Part shown: piece by piece, positions 41,901 to 50,620 of the stretch
Layout of the letters: the number at the start of each line of letters is the position of its first letter
Numbering within the stretch: the stretch's first letter is position 1
DNA from: Porphyromonas sp.
GTDB lineage: Bacteria; Bacteroidota; Bacteroidia; Bacteroidales; Porphyromonadaceae
Direction: 5' to 3'
NCBI GenBank assembly: GCA_029983505.1
Contig: JASBZK010000008.1
Location: 1-64,000 of the forward strand
Length of the DNA: 64,000 nt
Notes under the pieces: model-generated
What the model was told of the DNA's origin: nothing
Databases searched by the model: none
What the model saw: the letters and a program-made list of their open reading frames with translations, nothing else
Position numbers and translations under genes: made by a program

Positions 41901-41979
41901 GGTCTGACCGAGGAAATGAAGAGACACGTACCCGGGGCTCCGTCTCGGTACGTGTCTTTTTTCTTTCTTGGTCTGTACC
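41901..41979. repeat. Four-box intergenic element, copy 12
   Basis: Box starts 41901, 41923, 41947 and 41970 (22-24-23): GGTCTGACCG, GACACGTACC, GGTACGTGTC, GGTCTGTACC. It starts 17 bp after the YceI stop. Boxes 2 and 3, rather than 1 and 2, form the strong pair here. Confidence 0.9.
41923..41962 (+). terminator. Intrinsic terminator made from boxes 2 and 3 of copy 12
   Basis: GACACGTACC pairs perfectly with GGTACGTGTC (41947-41956), followed by TTTTTT. A good rho-independent terminator for the YceI gene. Confidence 0.65.
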
Positions 41980-42027
41980 CCGCGTTTCTTCCGTAAAGAG
42001 CTGCATAACTTCCTCCGAACTAATCGC

Positions 42028-42035
42028 TACCTTTG
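42028..42035 (+). promoter_or_regulatory. -7 box TACCTTTG of the MATE gene
   Basis: TAnnTTTG match 33 bp before the MATE start codon and 49 bp after the four-box element; the -33 box is unclear. Confidence 0.45.
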
Positions 42036-42068
42036 TAGGCGTAAAACCCTACATCCTTTTCTCCCCCT

Positions 42069-43427
42069 ATGTCCGCTGCTCCAGACACCGCACCCAATCC
42101 CCATATAGACATCTCCGGCAGACACTTCCTGGCGCTCTCCGCGCCGGTGATGATTTCGTTCCTTGCCCAAAACCTCATCGGTATCGTCGACACCGCTTTC
42201 CTCAGCCGTCTGGGCGAAGTGGCACTGGGCGGCACGGCGATGGCCTCCTTAGTCTACTTCTGTATCTATACCATAGGCTTCGGTCTGGCGAGCGGGTCGC
42301 AGATCATCATCGGACACCGCTACGGCGCAGAGCGAAAAAGCGAGATCGGCCACATCCTGGGACAGAGTACGGTGCTGCTCGTGCTGATAGGTCTCTTGAT
42401 CTCCGTCCTGTCCTGGCCTTTCGGGAAGTGGCTCTTCGGGGCGCTGCTCTCCAGTAGCGACGTGGCGGGCGCAGCCATAGAGTATTGGAACTGGCGTACG
42501 ATCGGGTTCGTCTTCGCCTTTGCGGCCTCGTCGGTGCGCTCTTTCTTCGTCGGCACGGCGGACACCAAGGTACTCACGTACTCTTCCGTCGTGATGAGCG
42601 TCGTCAATATTCTCTTGGACTACGGGCTCATCTTCGGTAACCTCGGTCTCCCGGAGCTCGGGGTCAAAGGAGCCGCCATCGCGAGTGTCTTTGCCGAAGT
42701 GGCGGGGATGATGTTTTATGTCCTGTACTTCCGACTGAGGGTGAGCTTTCGCACCTACGGCATCACCACACGCGAGTTCCTGAGGTGGGATGCCCCCCTC
42801 GTGAAGAACCTCTTCGACCTCTCCGTCTATCTGATGATGCAGGCTTTTTTGAGCCAATCGGTCTGGACGGTCTTCTTTTTCTTCATCGAGAGTCTGGGCG
42901 AAAGGGAGCTTGCCATAGCGGCGATTATACGCTCCATCTATATCCTCCTCTTCATCCCCATCAATTCGTACGGCACCGCAGTCCGCACGACCGTGAGCCA
43001 TATCTTCGGGGCGGAGCGGATGGACTTGCTCCGCGCGTATCTGTGGAGGGGCGTGCGCCTCTCTCTGGGGACGGTGCTCCTCATCGTCCTTGCCGTGAAC
43101 CTTTTTCCGACCCCCATCCTGAGTATCTTCAGTGACGACACGGGACTTATTATGGACGCCGTACCTTCGCTAAGGATCGTCACGGTGGCGCTGACGGTGT
43201 GCAGCATAGGATCCGTCTTCTTTGCCTCCGTAGGCTCTACGGGCGCCACTAAGACGGTCTTCCTCATCGAGCTCGCAAGCATTATTTTTTACCTCTCCTA
43301 CGCTGCCGTGATGGTCTACCTCTTCCGGGCACCCGTGTGGCTCTGCTTCACGGTGGAGATTTTTTACTACCTCTTGGTCGCCCTCCTCAGCATCCGCTAC
43401 ATCTACCGTGTCGCTCTGAGGCGGTAA
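42069..43427 (+). CDS. MATE-family multidrug/metabolite exporter
   Basis: 452 residues with twelve predicted transmembrane helices in two similar halves (SAPVMISFLAQNLIGIVDTA opens the first; LSVYLMMQAFLSQSVWTVFF opens the second). VDTAFLSRLGEVALGGTAM and GSQIIIGHRYGAE are family strings. It exports compounds by sodium or proton antiport; the substrate is unknown. Confidence 0.92.
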   Translation: MSAAPDTAPNPHIDISGRHFLALSAPVMISFLAQNLIGIVDTAFLSRLGEVALGGTAMASLVYFCIYTIGFGLASGSQIIIGHRYGAERKSEIGHILGQSTVLLVLIGLLISVLSWPFGKWLFGALLSSSDVAGAAIEYWNWRTIGFVFAFAASSVRSFFVGTADTKVLTYSSVVMSVVNILLDYGLIFGNLGLPELGVKGAAIASVFAEVAGMMFYVLYFRLRVSFRTYGITTREFLRWDAPLVKNLFDLSVYLMMQAFLSQSVWTVFFFFIESLGERELAIAAIIRSIYILLFIPINSYGTAVRTTVSHIFGAERMDLLRAYLWRGVRLSLGTVLLIVLAVNLFPTPILSIFSDDTGLIMDAVPSLRIVTVALTVCSIGSVFFASVGSTGATKTVFLIELASIIFYLSYAAVMVYLFRAPVWLCFTVEIFYYLLVALLSIRYIYRVALRR

Positions 43428-43430
43428 TTT

Positions 43431-43510
43431 TGCACGTACCGGGAGAAGAACGAGATACGTACCGGGCTGTGAGCCGCGGTACGTATCTCGCTTTCGTCTC
43501 GGTCTGTACC
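43431..43510. repeat. Four-box intergenic element, copy 13
   Basis: Box starts 43431, 43454, 43478 and 43501 (23-24-23): TGCACGTACC, GATACGTACC, GGTACGTATC, GGTCTGTACC. It starts 4 bp after the MATE stop; boxes 2 and 3 pair over 10 bp. Confidence 0.9.
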
Positions 43511-43716
43511 CCGCGGGGGCGGGTCTCGGGTGAGGCGGAGGACGTCTGCTTTCATGATAGTACAGCCTCAGACGGCAGATGGAAAGGCGATATTTTATAT
43601 AAGTGCAAATTTCTGTACCCAAAATTAGGTAAATACGGGATATTTTGTATACCTTTCGTAAGTCATAACCCAAACGGCATTATCAACTAACCCAATTTTT
43701 ACATACCGACGCTTAT

Positions 43717-44457
43717 ATGAAAATAGGCCTCTTTGTACCTTGTTACATCAATGCACTCTATCCCAAAGTGGGGATAGCCTGCTATGAAATCCTCAAAAGC
43801 TTTGGCTACGAGGTGACTTATCCTCTGGACCAAACCTGTTGCGGTCAGCCTATGGCAAACGCCGGATACGAAGGCGACTCCCTCAAACTTGCCGAAAGGT
43901 TTGAAGCGCTTTTTGAGGGCTTCGATTACATCGTGGGCCCCAGTGCGAGTTGCGTGGCTTTCGTGAAGGAAAACTACCCCCGCATCCTCTCCGGCAAGCA
44001 CCGCTGCACGACGGAAGGGCGCATCTGGGACATCGCGGAGTTCCTCCACGATGTGGTGAAGCCCGAGCGCTTCCCCAACCCCTTCCCCCACAAAGTCAGC
44101 ATCCACAACAGCTGCCACGGCGTGCGGGAGCTCGGTCTCTCTTCGGCGAGCGAGCTGACGGTGCCCTACTTCAATAAGATCCGCGCCCTCCTCGAAAAAG
44201 TTCCCGAAATCGAGGTCTTCGAGCCGTCCCGTGTCGACGAGTGCTGCGGCTTCGGCGGTCTCTTTTCCGTCGAAGAGCCGGTCGTCAGCGGCTGTATGGG
44301 TCGTGACAAAGTCGCCGACCACAGGGCCACGGGCGCAGAGTACATCACCGGCGCCGATTCCTCCTGCCTGATGCACATGCAGGGCGTCATCGATAGGGAA
44401 CAGCTCCCAATCCAAACCATCCATTTCCTCGAAATATTAGCCGGCAAGAAATTATGA
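43717..44457 (+). CDS. lutA: Lactate utilisation protein A (Fe-S binding, CCG domains)
   Basis: 246 residues. Two cysteine-rich CCG domains: LDQTCCGQPMANAGY and VDECCGFGGLFSVEEP, plus NSCHG and DSSCLMHMQG. In the LutABC complex these ligate iron-sulfur centres that pass electrons during oxidation of L-lactate to pyruvate. It overlaps lutB by 4 bp. The 200-bp leader holds no clear -7 box (TACCTTTC at about 43650 is closest). Confidence 0.93.
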   Translation: MKIGLFVPCYINALYPKVGIACYEILKSFGYEVTYPLDQTCCGQPMANAGYEGDSLKLAERFEALFEGFDYIVGPSASCVAFVKENYPRILSGKHRCTTEGRIWDIAEFLHDVVKPERFPNPFPHKVSIHNSCHGVRELGLSSASELTVPYFNKIRALLEKVPEIEVFEPSRVDECCGFGGLFSVEEPVVSGCMGRDKVADHRATGAEYITGADSSCLMHMQGVIDREQLPIQTIHFLEILAGKKL

Positions 44458-45827
44458 GTACCTCCCACAGCAAAGCCGCAGAGGCATTCCAAAAAGACAG
44501 AGACAATGCCGCTTGGCACGACCGAACCCTGTGGCTCGTCCGCCACAAGCGCGACCTCCTCAGCCACGGTATCCCCGAGTGGGAAGACCTACGGCACGCG
44601 GCGCGCGACATCAAGATGTACAGCACGTCCCATCTCCCCGATCTGATAGAAGAGTTTGAGAAAAACGCCACCTCGAACGGCTGCCACGTCCACTTCGCCA
44701 AGGACGCCGAAGAGTACCGCCGGATCATCGAGACGATACTCAAAGAGCACGGCGTCCGGAAGCTCGTCAAAAGTAAGAGTATGCTCAGCGAAGAGTGCGA
44801 CCTTAACGAGCACCTCATCGCTCACGGCATAGACGTCATCGAGACCGACCTCGGCGAGCGCATCCTGCAGCTCATGGACATCAAGCCGAGCCATATCGTG
44901 ATGCCCGCCATTCATATCAAAAGGGAGCGTGTGGGTAAGCTCTTCGAGGAAAAACTGCATACGGAGAAAGGCAACAGCGACCCCACGTATCTCACCCATC
45001 AGGCTCGGAGGGTCTTGAGGCAGGAGTTCCTAACGGCGGACGCGGCGATGACGGGCGGCAACTTCGCCCTCGCAGAGACCGGCGAAGTCGTCGTGTGCAC
45101 TAATGAAGGCAACGCGGATATGGGCATGAGCTGCCAAAAGGTTAATATCACCGCTTTCGGCATCGACAAGCTTATTTCCGACCGTGAGAGCCTCGGCGTC
45201 TTCACGAGACTCCTTGCGCGCAGTGCCACCGGTCAGGCTCTGACGACCTACACCTCCTTCTTCGGCAAACCCCACGAAGGGGGCGAGCAGCACTTCATAC
45301 TCGTAGATAACGGTAGAAGCGAGATACTGGGGATGCAGGAGCACCGTAAGACCCTCAACTGCATCCGGTGCGGTGCCTGCATGAATACCTGCCCCGTCTA
45401 CCGTAGAAGTGGCGGCTACTCCTACTCCTACTTTATCCCCGGACCCATCGGCATCAACCTCGGTATGCTCAAAGACGCCAAGGCTCACTCCGGCAATGTG
45501 TCCGCGTGCTCGCTCTGCTTCTCTTGCTCCTTCGTATGTCCCGTGATGGTCGACCTGGGTGAGCAGATCTACGGGTGGAGGCAAAAGCTTCACGACCTCG
45601 GCACAGCAAACAAAGAGAAGAAACTGATCAGCGACGGTATGAAGCTCGTAATGGAGCGTCCCAAGCTCTTTAACACCGCCCTCAAGTTTGCCCCCGTCGC
45701 CAACTCCCTCCCGAGACCACTGATTTACAACAAACTTAACGCATGGGGAGAGGCGCGTGAACTGCCGAAATTCGCCAAAGAGTCCTTCAACGAGTGGTGG
45801 AAAAAGAACCACGGCGGCAAAAAGTGA
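44454..45827 (+). CDS. lutB: Lactate utilisation protein B (LUD domain plus two 4Fe-4S clusters)
   Basis: 457 residues. The N-terminal LUD domain (KLVKSKSMLSEECDLNEHL; GMSCQKVNITAFGIDKLISD) is followed by a ferredoxin-like pair, CIRCGACMNTCPVYR and CSLCFSCSFVCPVMVD, and a DUF3390-like C-terminal helix region. It is the core of the LutABC lactate oxidase, flanked by lutA and lutC. Confidence 0.94.
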   Translation: MSTSHSKAAEAFQKDRDNAAWHDRTLWLVRHKRDLLSHGIPEWEDLRHAARDIKMYSTSHLPDLIEEFEKNATSNGCHVHFAKDAEEYRRIIETILKEHGVRKLVKSKSMLSEECDLNEHLIAHGIDVIETDLGERILQLMDIKPSHIVMPAIHIKRERVGKLFEEKLHTEKGNSDPTYLTHQARRVLRQEFLTADAAMTGGNFALAETGEVVVCTNEGNADMGMSCQKVNITAFGIDKLISDRESLGVFTRLLARSATGQALTTYTSFFGKPHEGGEQHFILVDNGRSEILGMQEHRKTLNCIRCGACMNTCPVYRRSGGYSYSYFIPGPIGINLGMLKDAKAHSGNVSACSLCFSCSFVCPVMVDLGEQIYGWRQKLHDLGTANKEKKLISDGMKLVMERPKLFNTALKFAPVANSLPRPLIYNKLNAWGEARELPKFAKESFNEWWKKNHGGKK

Positions 45828-45886
45828 CCCTATAGGAAGAGACCGACATCCCTAATCCTCCAAACGCAAAACACCTATCCCCATAT

Positions 45887-46480
45887 ATGGAAGATTTCAA
45901 GAAGAGCAAAGAAACCATCCTCTCTTCCCTCAGAAGAAACACCAAGGAAGTCCACCCCAAGCCCAATCTCGCTTTCGCACACACGCACTACGACGATAAG
46001 CTCACGACCTTCATCGAGATGTGCAACGCCACGGGCGGCAAGGGCGACGCGCTTAGGGAGGGCGAGCGCATTGATGACGCTGTGCGGCGCCTTTTCCCCG
46101 ACGCCAAGAGCATCGCGAGCAACCTCCCCGAAGTGACCTGCGCCACCTTCAACCCCGACGACGCAGCCGAGCCGAAGGACCTCAACGGCACCGACCTCGT
46201 CGTCTGCCGCGGTAAGTTCGGCGTCTGCGAGAATGGCGCTGTCTACTTCGAGCAAGCCTTCAAGCACCGCGCCATCTATTTCATCTCCGAAGCCATGGTG
46301 ATGATTGTGGACCGCAACGACCTCGTGGACACCATGCACGAAGCGTGTGCCCGCATCCCCCTCTCTTACGACGGGGAGTTCCGCGGGTTCATCGGCGGTC
46401 CGTCCAAGACTGCGGACATTGAGCAAGCCCTTGTGAAGGGTGCGCACGGTGCGAAAGACTGCGTCATGCTCGTAGTCTGA
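45887..46480 (+). CDS. lutC: Lactate utilisation protein C (LUD domain)
   Basis: 197 residues, 59 bp after lutB and without a four-box element between them. It is a LUD domain with VCRGKFGVCENGAVYFEQ and the ending FIGGPSKTADIEQALVKGAH, characteristic of LutC. It completes the three-subunit L-lactate dehydrogenase complex. Confidence 0.92.
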   Translation: MEDFKKSKETILSSLRRNTKEVHPKPNLAFAHTHYDDKLTTFIEMCNATGGKGDALREGERIDDAVRRLFPDAKSIASNLPEVTCATFNPDDAAEPKDLNGTDLVVCRGKFGVCENGAVYFEQAFKHRAIYFISEAMVMIVDRNDLVDTMHEACARIPLSYDGEFRGFIGGPSKTADIEQALVKGAHGAKDCVMLVV

Positions 46481-46505
46481 GAGAGCCGGACATACGGCTC
46501 CGCGG

Positions 46506-46585
46506 GGTACGTACCGAGAGGAACGTCTCGGTACGGGCGAAAATCTTTCCTCGGTCTGTGCGGGACGATGGTCTCGGTACGTACC
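46506..46585. repeat. Four-box intergenic element, copy 14
   Basis: Box starts 46506, 46530, 46553 and 46576 (24-23-23): GGTACGTACC, GGTACGGGCG, GGTCTGTGCG, GGTACGTACC. It starts 26 bp after lutC and separates it from the lactate permease gene. Confidence 0.9.
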
Positions 46586-46639
46586 TCCCCCGGAGCCCTT
46601 ATGCGTAACCTATTTCCCATACTTTAGCCCTATACCCTT

Positions 46640-48196
46640 ATGAATACCCTTGTGGCGCTAATCCCCATCCTCCTCCTTTTTGTCCTGATGCTCGGGTTCA
46701 AAGCCCCGGGGCACAAGAGTGCGCTTATTACCCTCGTCGTCACCCTATTTATCGCTTTCTTCCTGCCCGAAAGAATGGGCTTCGCCCCACAGGGCTATGA
46801 GAGCGGTATGGTGGGCTATGCCGTCGTCGAAGGCATCCTGAAAGCCATTTTTCCCATCCTTATCGTCATCCTGATGGCGATATTCAGCTACAATGTCCTC
46901 CTCGAGAGCGGAGAGATCGAAGTGATCAAGAAGCAGTTTTCTTCCCTCACTGGAGACCGCGGTGTGATGGTGCTCCTCCTCACTTGGGGCTTCGGCGGCA
47001 TCCTCGAAGGGATGGCAGGCTTCGGCACGGCCGTGGCGATACCGGCGGCCATCCTCATCTCGCTCGGCTTCAAGCCGGTCTTCTCGGCGCTCGTCTCCCT
47101 CCTTGCCAATAGCGTCCCCACGGGCTTCGGAGCTGTCGGCATCCCGGTGATTACCCTTGCCAATGAAGCCTCCCCGATGGGGCAGGCTTCTCAGGAGACG
47201 ATCAGCGACATCAGCGGTAATGTCGTCCTTCAGCTCTCTCCCCTCCTTTTCATCCTGCCCTTTATCATCCTCACCCTCACCGACGGGTCTCTGAAAAACT
47301 GGCTGAAGAACCTCTTTTTTGCCCTCTGGGTCGGTGCCGTCTCTTTCGGCTCCCAGTATCTGGCTGCCCGCCATCTCGGGGCGGAGACGCCCGCCATCCT
47401 CGGCTCCGTCGCTGCCGTCGTAGCCATCCTCCTGTGGGCGCGTCTCTTTGAGAAAAAGACCGAAGGGCGGGAGCGGGCGAAGTTCACGCTCTCGGAGACG
47501 TTCAAGGCTTGGAGCGTCTACCTCTTCATCCTCCTCTTTATCCTCCTCTCCAGTCCGCTTGCCCCCGCTGTCAACGCCTTCCTGAAGGGGCATCTCGTCT
47601 CCAAGGTCGCTCTCCCGATCTACGCTGAGGGACACTATTTCACTTTCGCCTGGCTCGCCAATGCGGGGCTGATGCTCTTCCTCGGGACCGTGATCGGAGG
47701 CTTGATCCAAGGGCTGTCCTTTGCCTGGCTGCTCCGGATCCTTACGAGGACGACCGTCAACCTCAGCAAAACCATCATCACCATCATCTGTCTCGTGACG
47801 CTGGCCAGTGTGATGAATTACGCCGGGATGATCAACGAAATCGGCTCCGGTCTCGTCGCCGTCACCGGTCGGTACTATCCCCTCTTCGCGCCGCTCATCG
47901 GTGCCCTCGGTACGTTTGTCACGGGTAGTGACACTTCGTCCAATATCCTCTTCGGCAAGCTCCAAGCCAATGTCGCGGGTCAGCTCGCCTACCCGGACAC
48001 AAATTGGCTCGTCGCCGCCAACACGGCCGGTGCTACGGGTGGTAAGATCATTTCGCCCCAGAGCATCGCCATCGCCACGGCGTCCTGCAATATGCAGGGG
48101 CAGGACGGCGACCTGATGCGCAAAGCGATTCCCTACGCCTTCGGCTACATCGTCGTCGCAGGTCTTATGGTCTACTTCGGCGGACTTGTCTTCTGA
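46640..48196 (+). CDS. L-lactate permease
   Basis: 518 residues with about 13 transmembrane helices. The LctP/GlcA signature regions are present: GFGGILEGMAGFGTAVAIPA, LLANSVPTGFGAVGIPVITL, and near the C-terminus LGTFVTGSDTSSNILFGKLQ with NTAGATGGKIISPQSIAIAT. It imports lactate (or glycolate) with protons. Placement after lutABC supports lactate as substrate. Confidence 0.93.
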   Translation: MNTLVALIPILLLFVLMLGFKAPGHKSALITLVVTLFIAFFLPERMGFAPQGYESGMVGYAVVEGILKAIFPILIVILMAIFSYNVLLESGEIEVIKKQFSSLTGDRGVMVLLLTWGFGGILEGMAGFGTAVAIPAAILISLGFKPVFSALVSLLANSVPTGFGAVGIPVITLANEASPMGQASQETISDISGNVVLQLSPLLFILPFIILTLTDGSLKNWLKNLFFALWVGAVSFGSQYLAARHLGAETPAILGSVAAVVAILLWARLFEKKTEGRERAKFTLSETFKAWSVYLFILLFILLSSPLAPAVNAFLKGHLVSKVALPIYAEGHYFTFAWLANAGLMLFLGTVIGGLIQGLSFAWLLRILTRTTVNLSKTIITIICLVTLASVMNYAGMINEIGSGLVAVTGRYYPLFAPLIGALGTFVTGSDTSSNILFGKLQANVAGQLAYPDTNWLVAANTAGATGGKIISPQSIAIATASCNMQGQDGDLMRKAIPYAFGYIVVAGLMVYFGGLVF

Positions 48197-48235
48197 GGTG
48201 GCGGGGAGCAAACCCCGTGACCTCCATAGGAACGA

Positions 48236-48315
48236 GGTACGGGCCGGGAAGAAATTTCCGGTCTGTACCTTTTTCCGAAAAGATACAGACCGAGATGAAT
48301 TTTTTTGCCTGTACC
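48236..48315. repeat. Four-box intergenic element, copy 15
   Basis: Box starts 48236, 48260, 48282 and 48306 (24-22-24): GGTACGGGCC, GGTCTGTACC, GATACAGACC, TGCCTGTACC. It starts 40 bp after the permease stop. Confidence 0.9.
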
Positions 48316-48470
48316 TCGCCCGCATAGGGATAAGAGTCTGTTTTTGCCCCAATCTTATTCCTCAAATTCCGAACATTTTGGTACTTTTGAAAGGGAGTTT
48401 TAGGAAGCTATCCCGAACGCAACAGGGGAACCATAAAAATAAAAGAACCATCATATAAAGACTTAAACCT

Positions 48471-49847
48471 GTGGGTATCAAGAAAAGCAAAGTATGGGGC
48501 GACGAGTCCCGGGCCGTGGACCTCGCACTTTCGTGGGCCAAAGAACACACCGTCAGCGGCAGCGATCCCAAAACCACATTCCGTCCCGCCGAGGAGCTTT
48601 ACCAAGAGGTCGGAGAGACCATTACACCGGAGGGACTGGGTGCCGACGAGGCCATCCGCATCTACAACGACATCCTCAAGCCGGCCACACGCTCGAGCGA
48701 CGACCCGATGATGCTCTCCTTCATCCCCGGTGCGCCGACGCGCTCGGCTGTAGCTTTCGACACCGCCGTCTCCGCTGCCAACGTCTTCGGAGGGATGTGG
48801 GAAATGGGGGCAGGAGCCATCTTTGCCGAAAACCAGGTCATCGACTGGATCAAGTCCCTCTTGAAGTGGCCCGATTCGGCCAAAGGTACTTTTGTCTCCG
48901 GCGGTACGCTCGGTAATCTCGCGGCCCTTGCCACTGCAAGGCACACTGCGCAGGAAAAATGGAATACCCTCGGACGCTTCCAAAACGGTCGCCCCCTCAC
49001 CGGCTTCAAGCTCGCCTGTGCCTCTACGGCACACTCCTCCGTCCGTGCCGTCGCTACGGTCTTGGACGTGGAAGTGGTCACGGTGCCGGTGGATGAGAGG
49101 GGACACCTTACGGGCGAAGCCGTCGCCCATGCACTGGACGAAAACCCCGGTGTCTTCGCCGTCGTCTGCTCTACCGGTACCACCAACTCCGGTATCATCG
49201 ACGACGTGGCAGACATCGTCAAGGCCGCCCACGAAAGGGGCGTCTGGGTACACGCCGATGGCGCCTACGGCGGTGCCGGTCTCGCCGCCCCGAGTGTACG
49301 CGCGAAGTACAATGGTATCGAAGAGGTAGACTCCTTCATCGTCGACCCGCACAAGTGGCTCTTTGCCCCCTACGACTGCTGCGCCGTACTCTATAGGGAG
49401 CCGGAGTATGCACGGCATACTTTTTCCCAGCACGCCGAGTACCTCGACCTCACCCAGTCCTCTGGCGACCCCTCGGATTTCGCCCTCCATCTCTCGAGAC
49501 GGACGCGGGGACTCCCCCTGTGGTACTCACTCGTCACCCATGGGACGAAGAAGTACACGGAGGCCATAGAGCTCGCTCTCGGTTATGCGCGTAAGACGGC
49601 CGATTACATCAAGAAGAGCGACCATCTCGAATTGATTATGGAGCCCGAGCTCTCCGTCGTCGTCTTCCGCCGCAAAGGCTGGACAGACCAGCAATACAAG
49701 GAGTGGAGCGACCGCCTCGCCAAAGCAGGCGACCTCCTCTGCGTCCCCACCAAACACGATGGAGAGACTGTCCTAAGGCTCGCCTTTGTCAATCCGGACA
49801 CCGACGTCGACCAGGTCATCCACCTTTTGGACACTACGATGAGATAA
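48471..49847 (+). CDS. PLP-dependent group II decarboxylase (aromatic amino acid decarboxylase-like)
   Basis: 458 residues from a GTG start; no ATG gives the full fold. Group II features are TFVSGGTLGNLAALATAR, ACASTAHSSVRAVATVL, VCSTGTTNSGIIDDV, WVHADGAYGGAGL and VDPHKWLFAPYDCC, where the Lys of HKW binds PLP. HADGAYGG is nearer to aromatic-amino-acid decarboxylases than to the HVDAASGG of glutamate decarboxylases. It releases CO2 from an amino acid to give an amine. No transporter partner is adjacent, so an acid-resistance or amine role is open. Confidence 0.82.
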   Translation: MGIKKSKVWGDESRAVDLALSWAKEHTVSGSDPKTTFRPAEELYQEVGETITPEGLGADEAIRIYNDILKPATRSSDDPMMLSFIPGAPTRSAVAFDTAVSAANVFGGMWEMGAGAIFAENQVIDWIKSLLKWPDSAKGTFVSGGTLGNLAALATARHTAQEKWNTLGRFQNGRPLTGFKLACASTAHSSVRAVATVLDVEVVTVPVDERGHLTGEAVAHALDENPGVFAVVCSTGTTNSGIIDDVADIVKAAHERGVWVHADGAYGGAGLAAPSVRAKYNGIEEVDSFIVDPHKWLFAPYDCCAVLYREPEYARHTFSQHAEYLDLTQSSGDPSDFALHLSRRTRGLPLWYSLVTHGTKKYTEAIELALGYARKTADYIKKSDHLELIMEPELSVVVFRRKGWTDQQYKEWSDRLAKAGDLLCVPTKHDGETVLRLAFVNPDTDVDQVIHLLDTTMR

Positions 49848-49854
49848 AAAAAGA

Positions 49855-49934
49855 GACACGGACCGGAATTCTTTTTTCGGCCCGTGTCTCGTCTGAGACT
49901 CGGTCTGTGACAGGAAAACTTTTCGGTCTGTATC
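49855..49934. repeat. Four-box intergenic element, copy 16
   Basis: Box starts 49855, 49879, 49902 and 49925 (24-23-23): GACACGGACC, GGCCCGTGTC, GGTCTGTGAC, GGTCTGTATC. It starts 8 bp after the decarboxylase stop. Confidence 0.9.
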
Positions 49935-50039
49935 TCCAGAAACAGAAATAGGGTAAGTCGTTTTTGGGAAAAACGGTATCTTTACGCCGGTTAAACGGCA
50001 CTATTTTTTATTCACACTTTAGATTAAGACAGAAACTCC

Positions 50040-50567
50040 ATGAAGAAAATTCTTCTCGCTCTGGCAGCCGCTTTCATCGGTCTCGCCTCTTACTGCGCAT
50101 CAGCTCAGAATGTGGTCGAGCGTGGCACCAACGTGGTCAACCTCGGTGTCGGCCTCAACTCCGCTAACTCGGATAACCTCTTCACCGTCGTCGGCAGCTG
50201 GGACTACGGCGTGGTGGGCAACCTCTGGGACTCTCGTAGCGCCCTCACACTCGGTGCCCAAGGTGCGTTCTCCACCAGTCAGTACGCAAACGCGTTTTCT
50301 ATCGGTCCCACGGTAGGTCTCCACTACCACTTCATCCCTCAGCTCGACACGTACCTCCGTTTGATGCTCGGCTATTCCAACTGGACATACAAAGATAGCA
50401 GTGTCAATGACGCAGCCAAGGCTGTAGGTGTACGTAATGGCGGCGGCGGTTTCGGTTGGAACCTCGCCCTCGGTGCACGCTATATGTTCACTCAGAATAT
50501 CGGCGCTTTCGTCGAAGTGGGTTACGGCATCTCTGTGGCTAACGTCGGCGTCTCCTTCAAGTTCTGA
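50040..50567 (+). CDS. Small outer-membrane beta-barrel protein
   Basis: 175 residues. Signal peptide (ILLALAAAFIGLASYCASA), then alternating strand segments (VVNLGVGLNSANSDNLFTVV; LTLGAQGAFST; LRLMLGYSNWTY; GFGWNLALGARYMF; FVEVGYGISVANVGVSFKF) ending in the terminal Phe of outer-membrane barrels. Probably an eight-stranded porin-like protein; function unknown. Confidence 0.8.
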   Translation: MKKILLALAAAFIGLASYCASAQNVVERGTNVVNLGVGLNSANSDNLFTVVGSWDYGVVGNLWDSRSALTLGAQGAFSTSQYANAFSIGPTVGLHYHFIPQLDTYLRLMLGYSNWTYKDSSVNDAAKAVGVRNGGGGFGWNLALGARYMFTQNIGAFVEVGYGISVANVGVSFKF

Positions 50568-50620
50568 TCCCCTTGCCGGTTTCGGCAGGTCTCTCTTCCT
50601 CAAAGGGACAAAAGGGGAGA

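Noticed and set aside
46745..48352. 535-residue minus-strand open frame
   Set aside because: Antisense to the lactate permease, strongly charged (Glu/Asp/Arg/Gly), and begins inside a four-box element. A shadow of a membrane-protein gene.
48471..49847. Glutamate decarboxylase (gadB) assignment
   Set aside because: The HADGAYGG and DPHKW context is closer to aromatic-type group II enzymes and no glutamate/GABA antiporter is adjacent, so a specific gene name is not justified.
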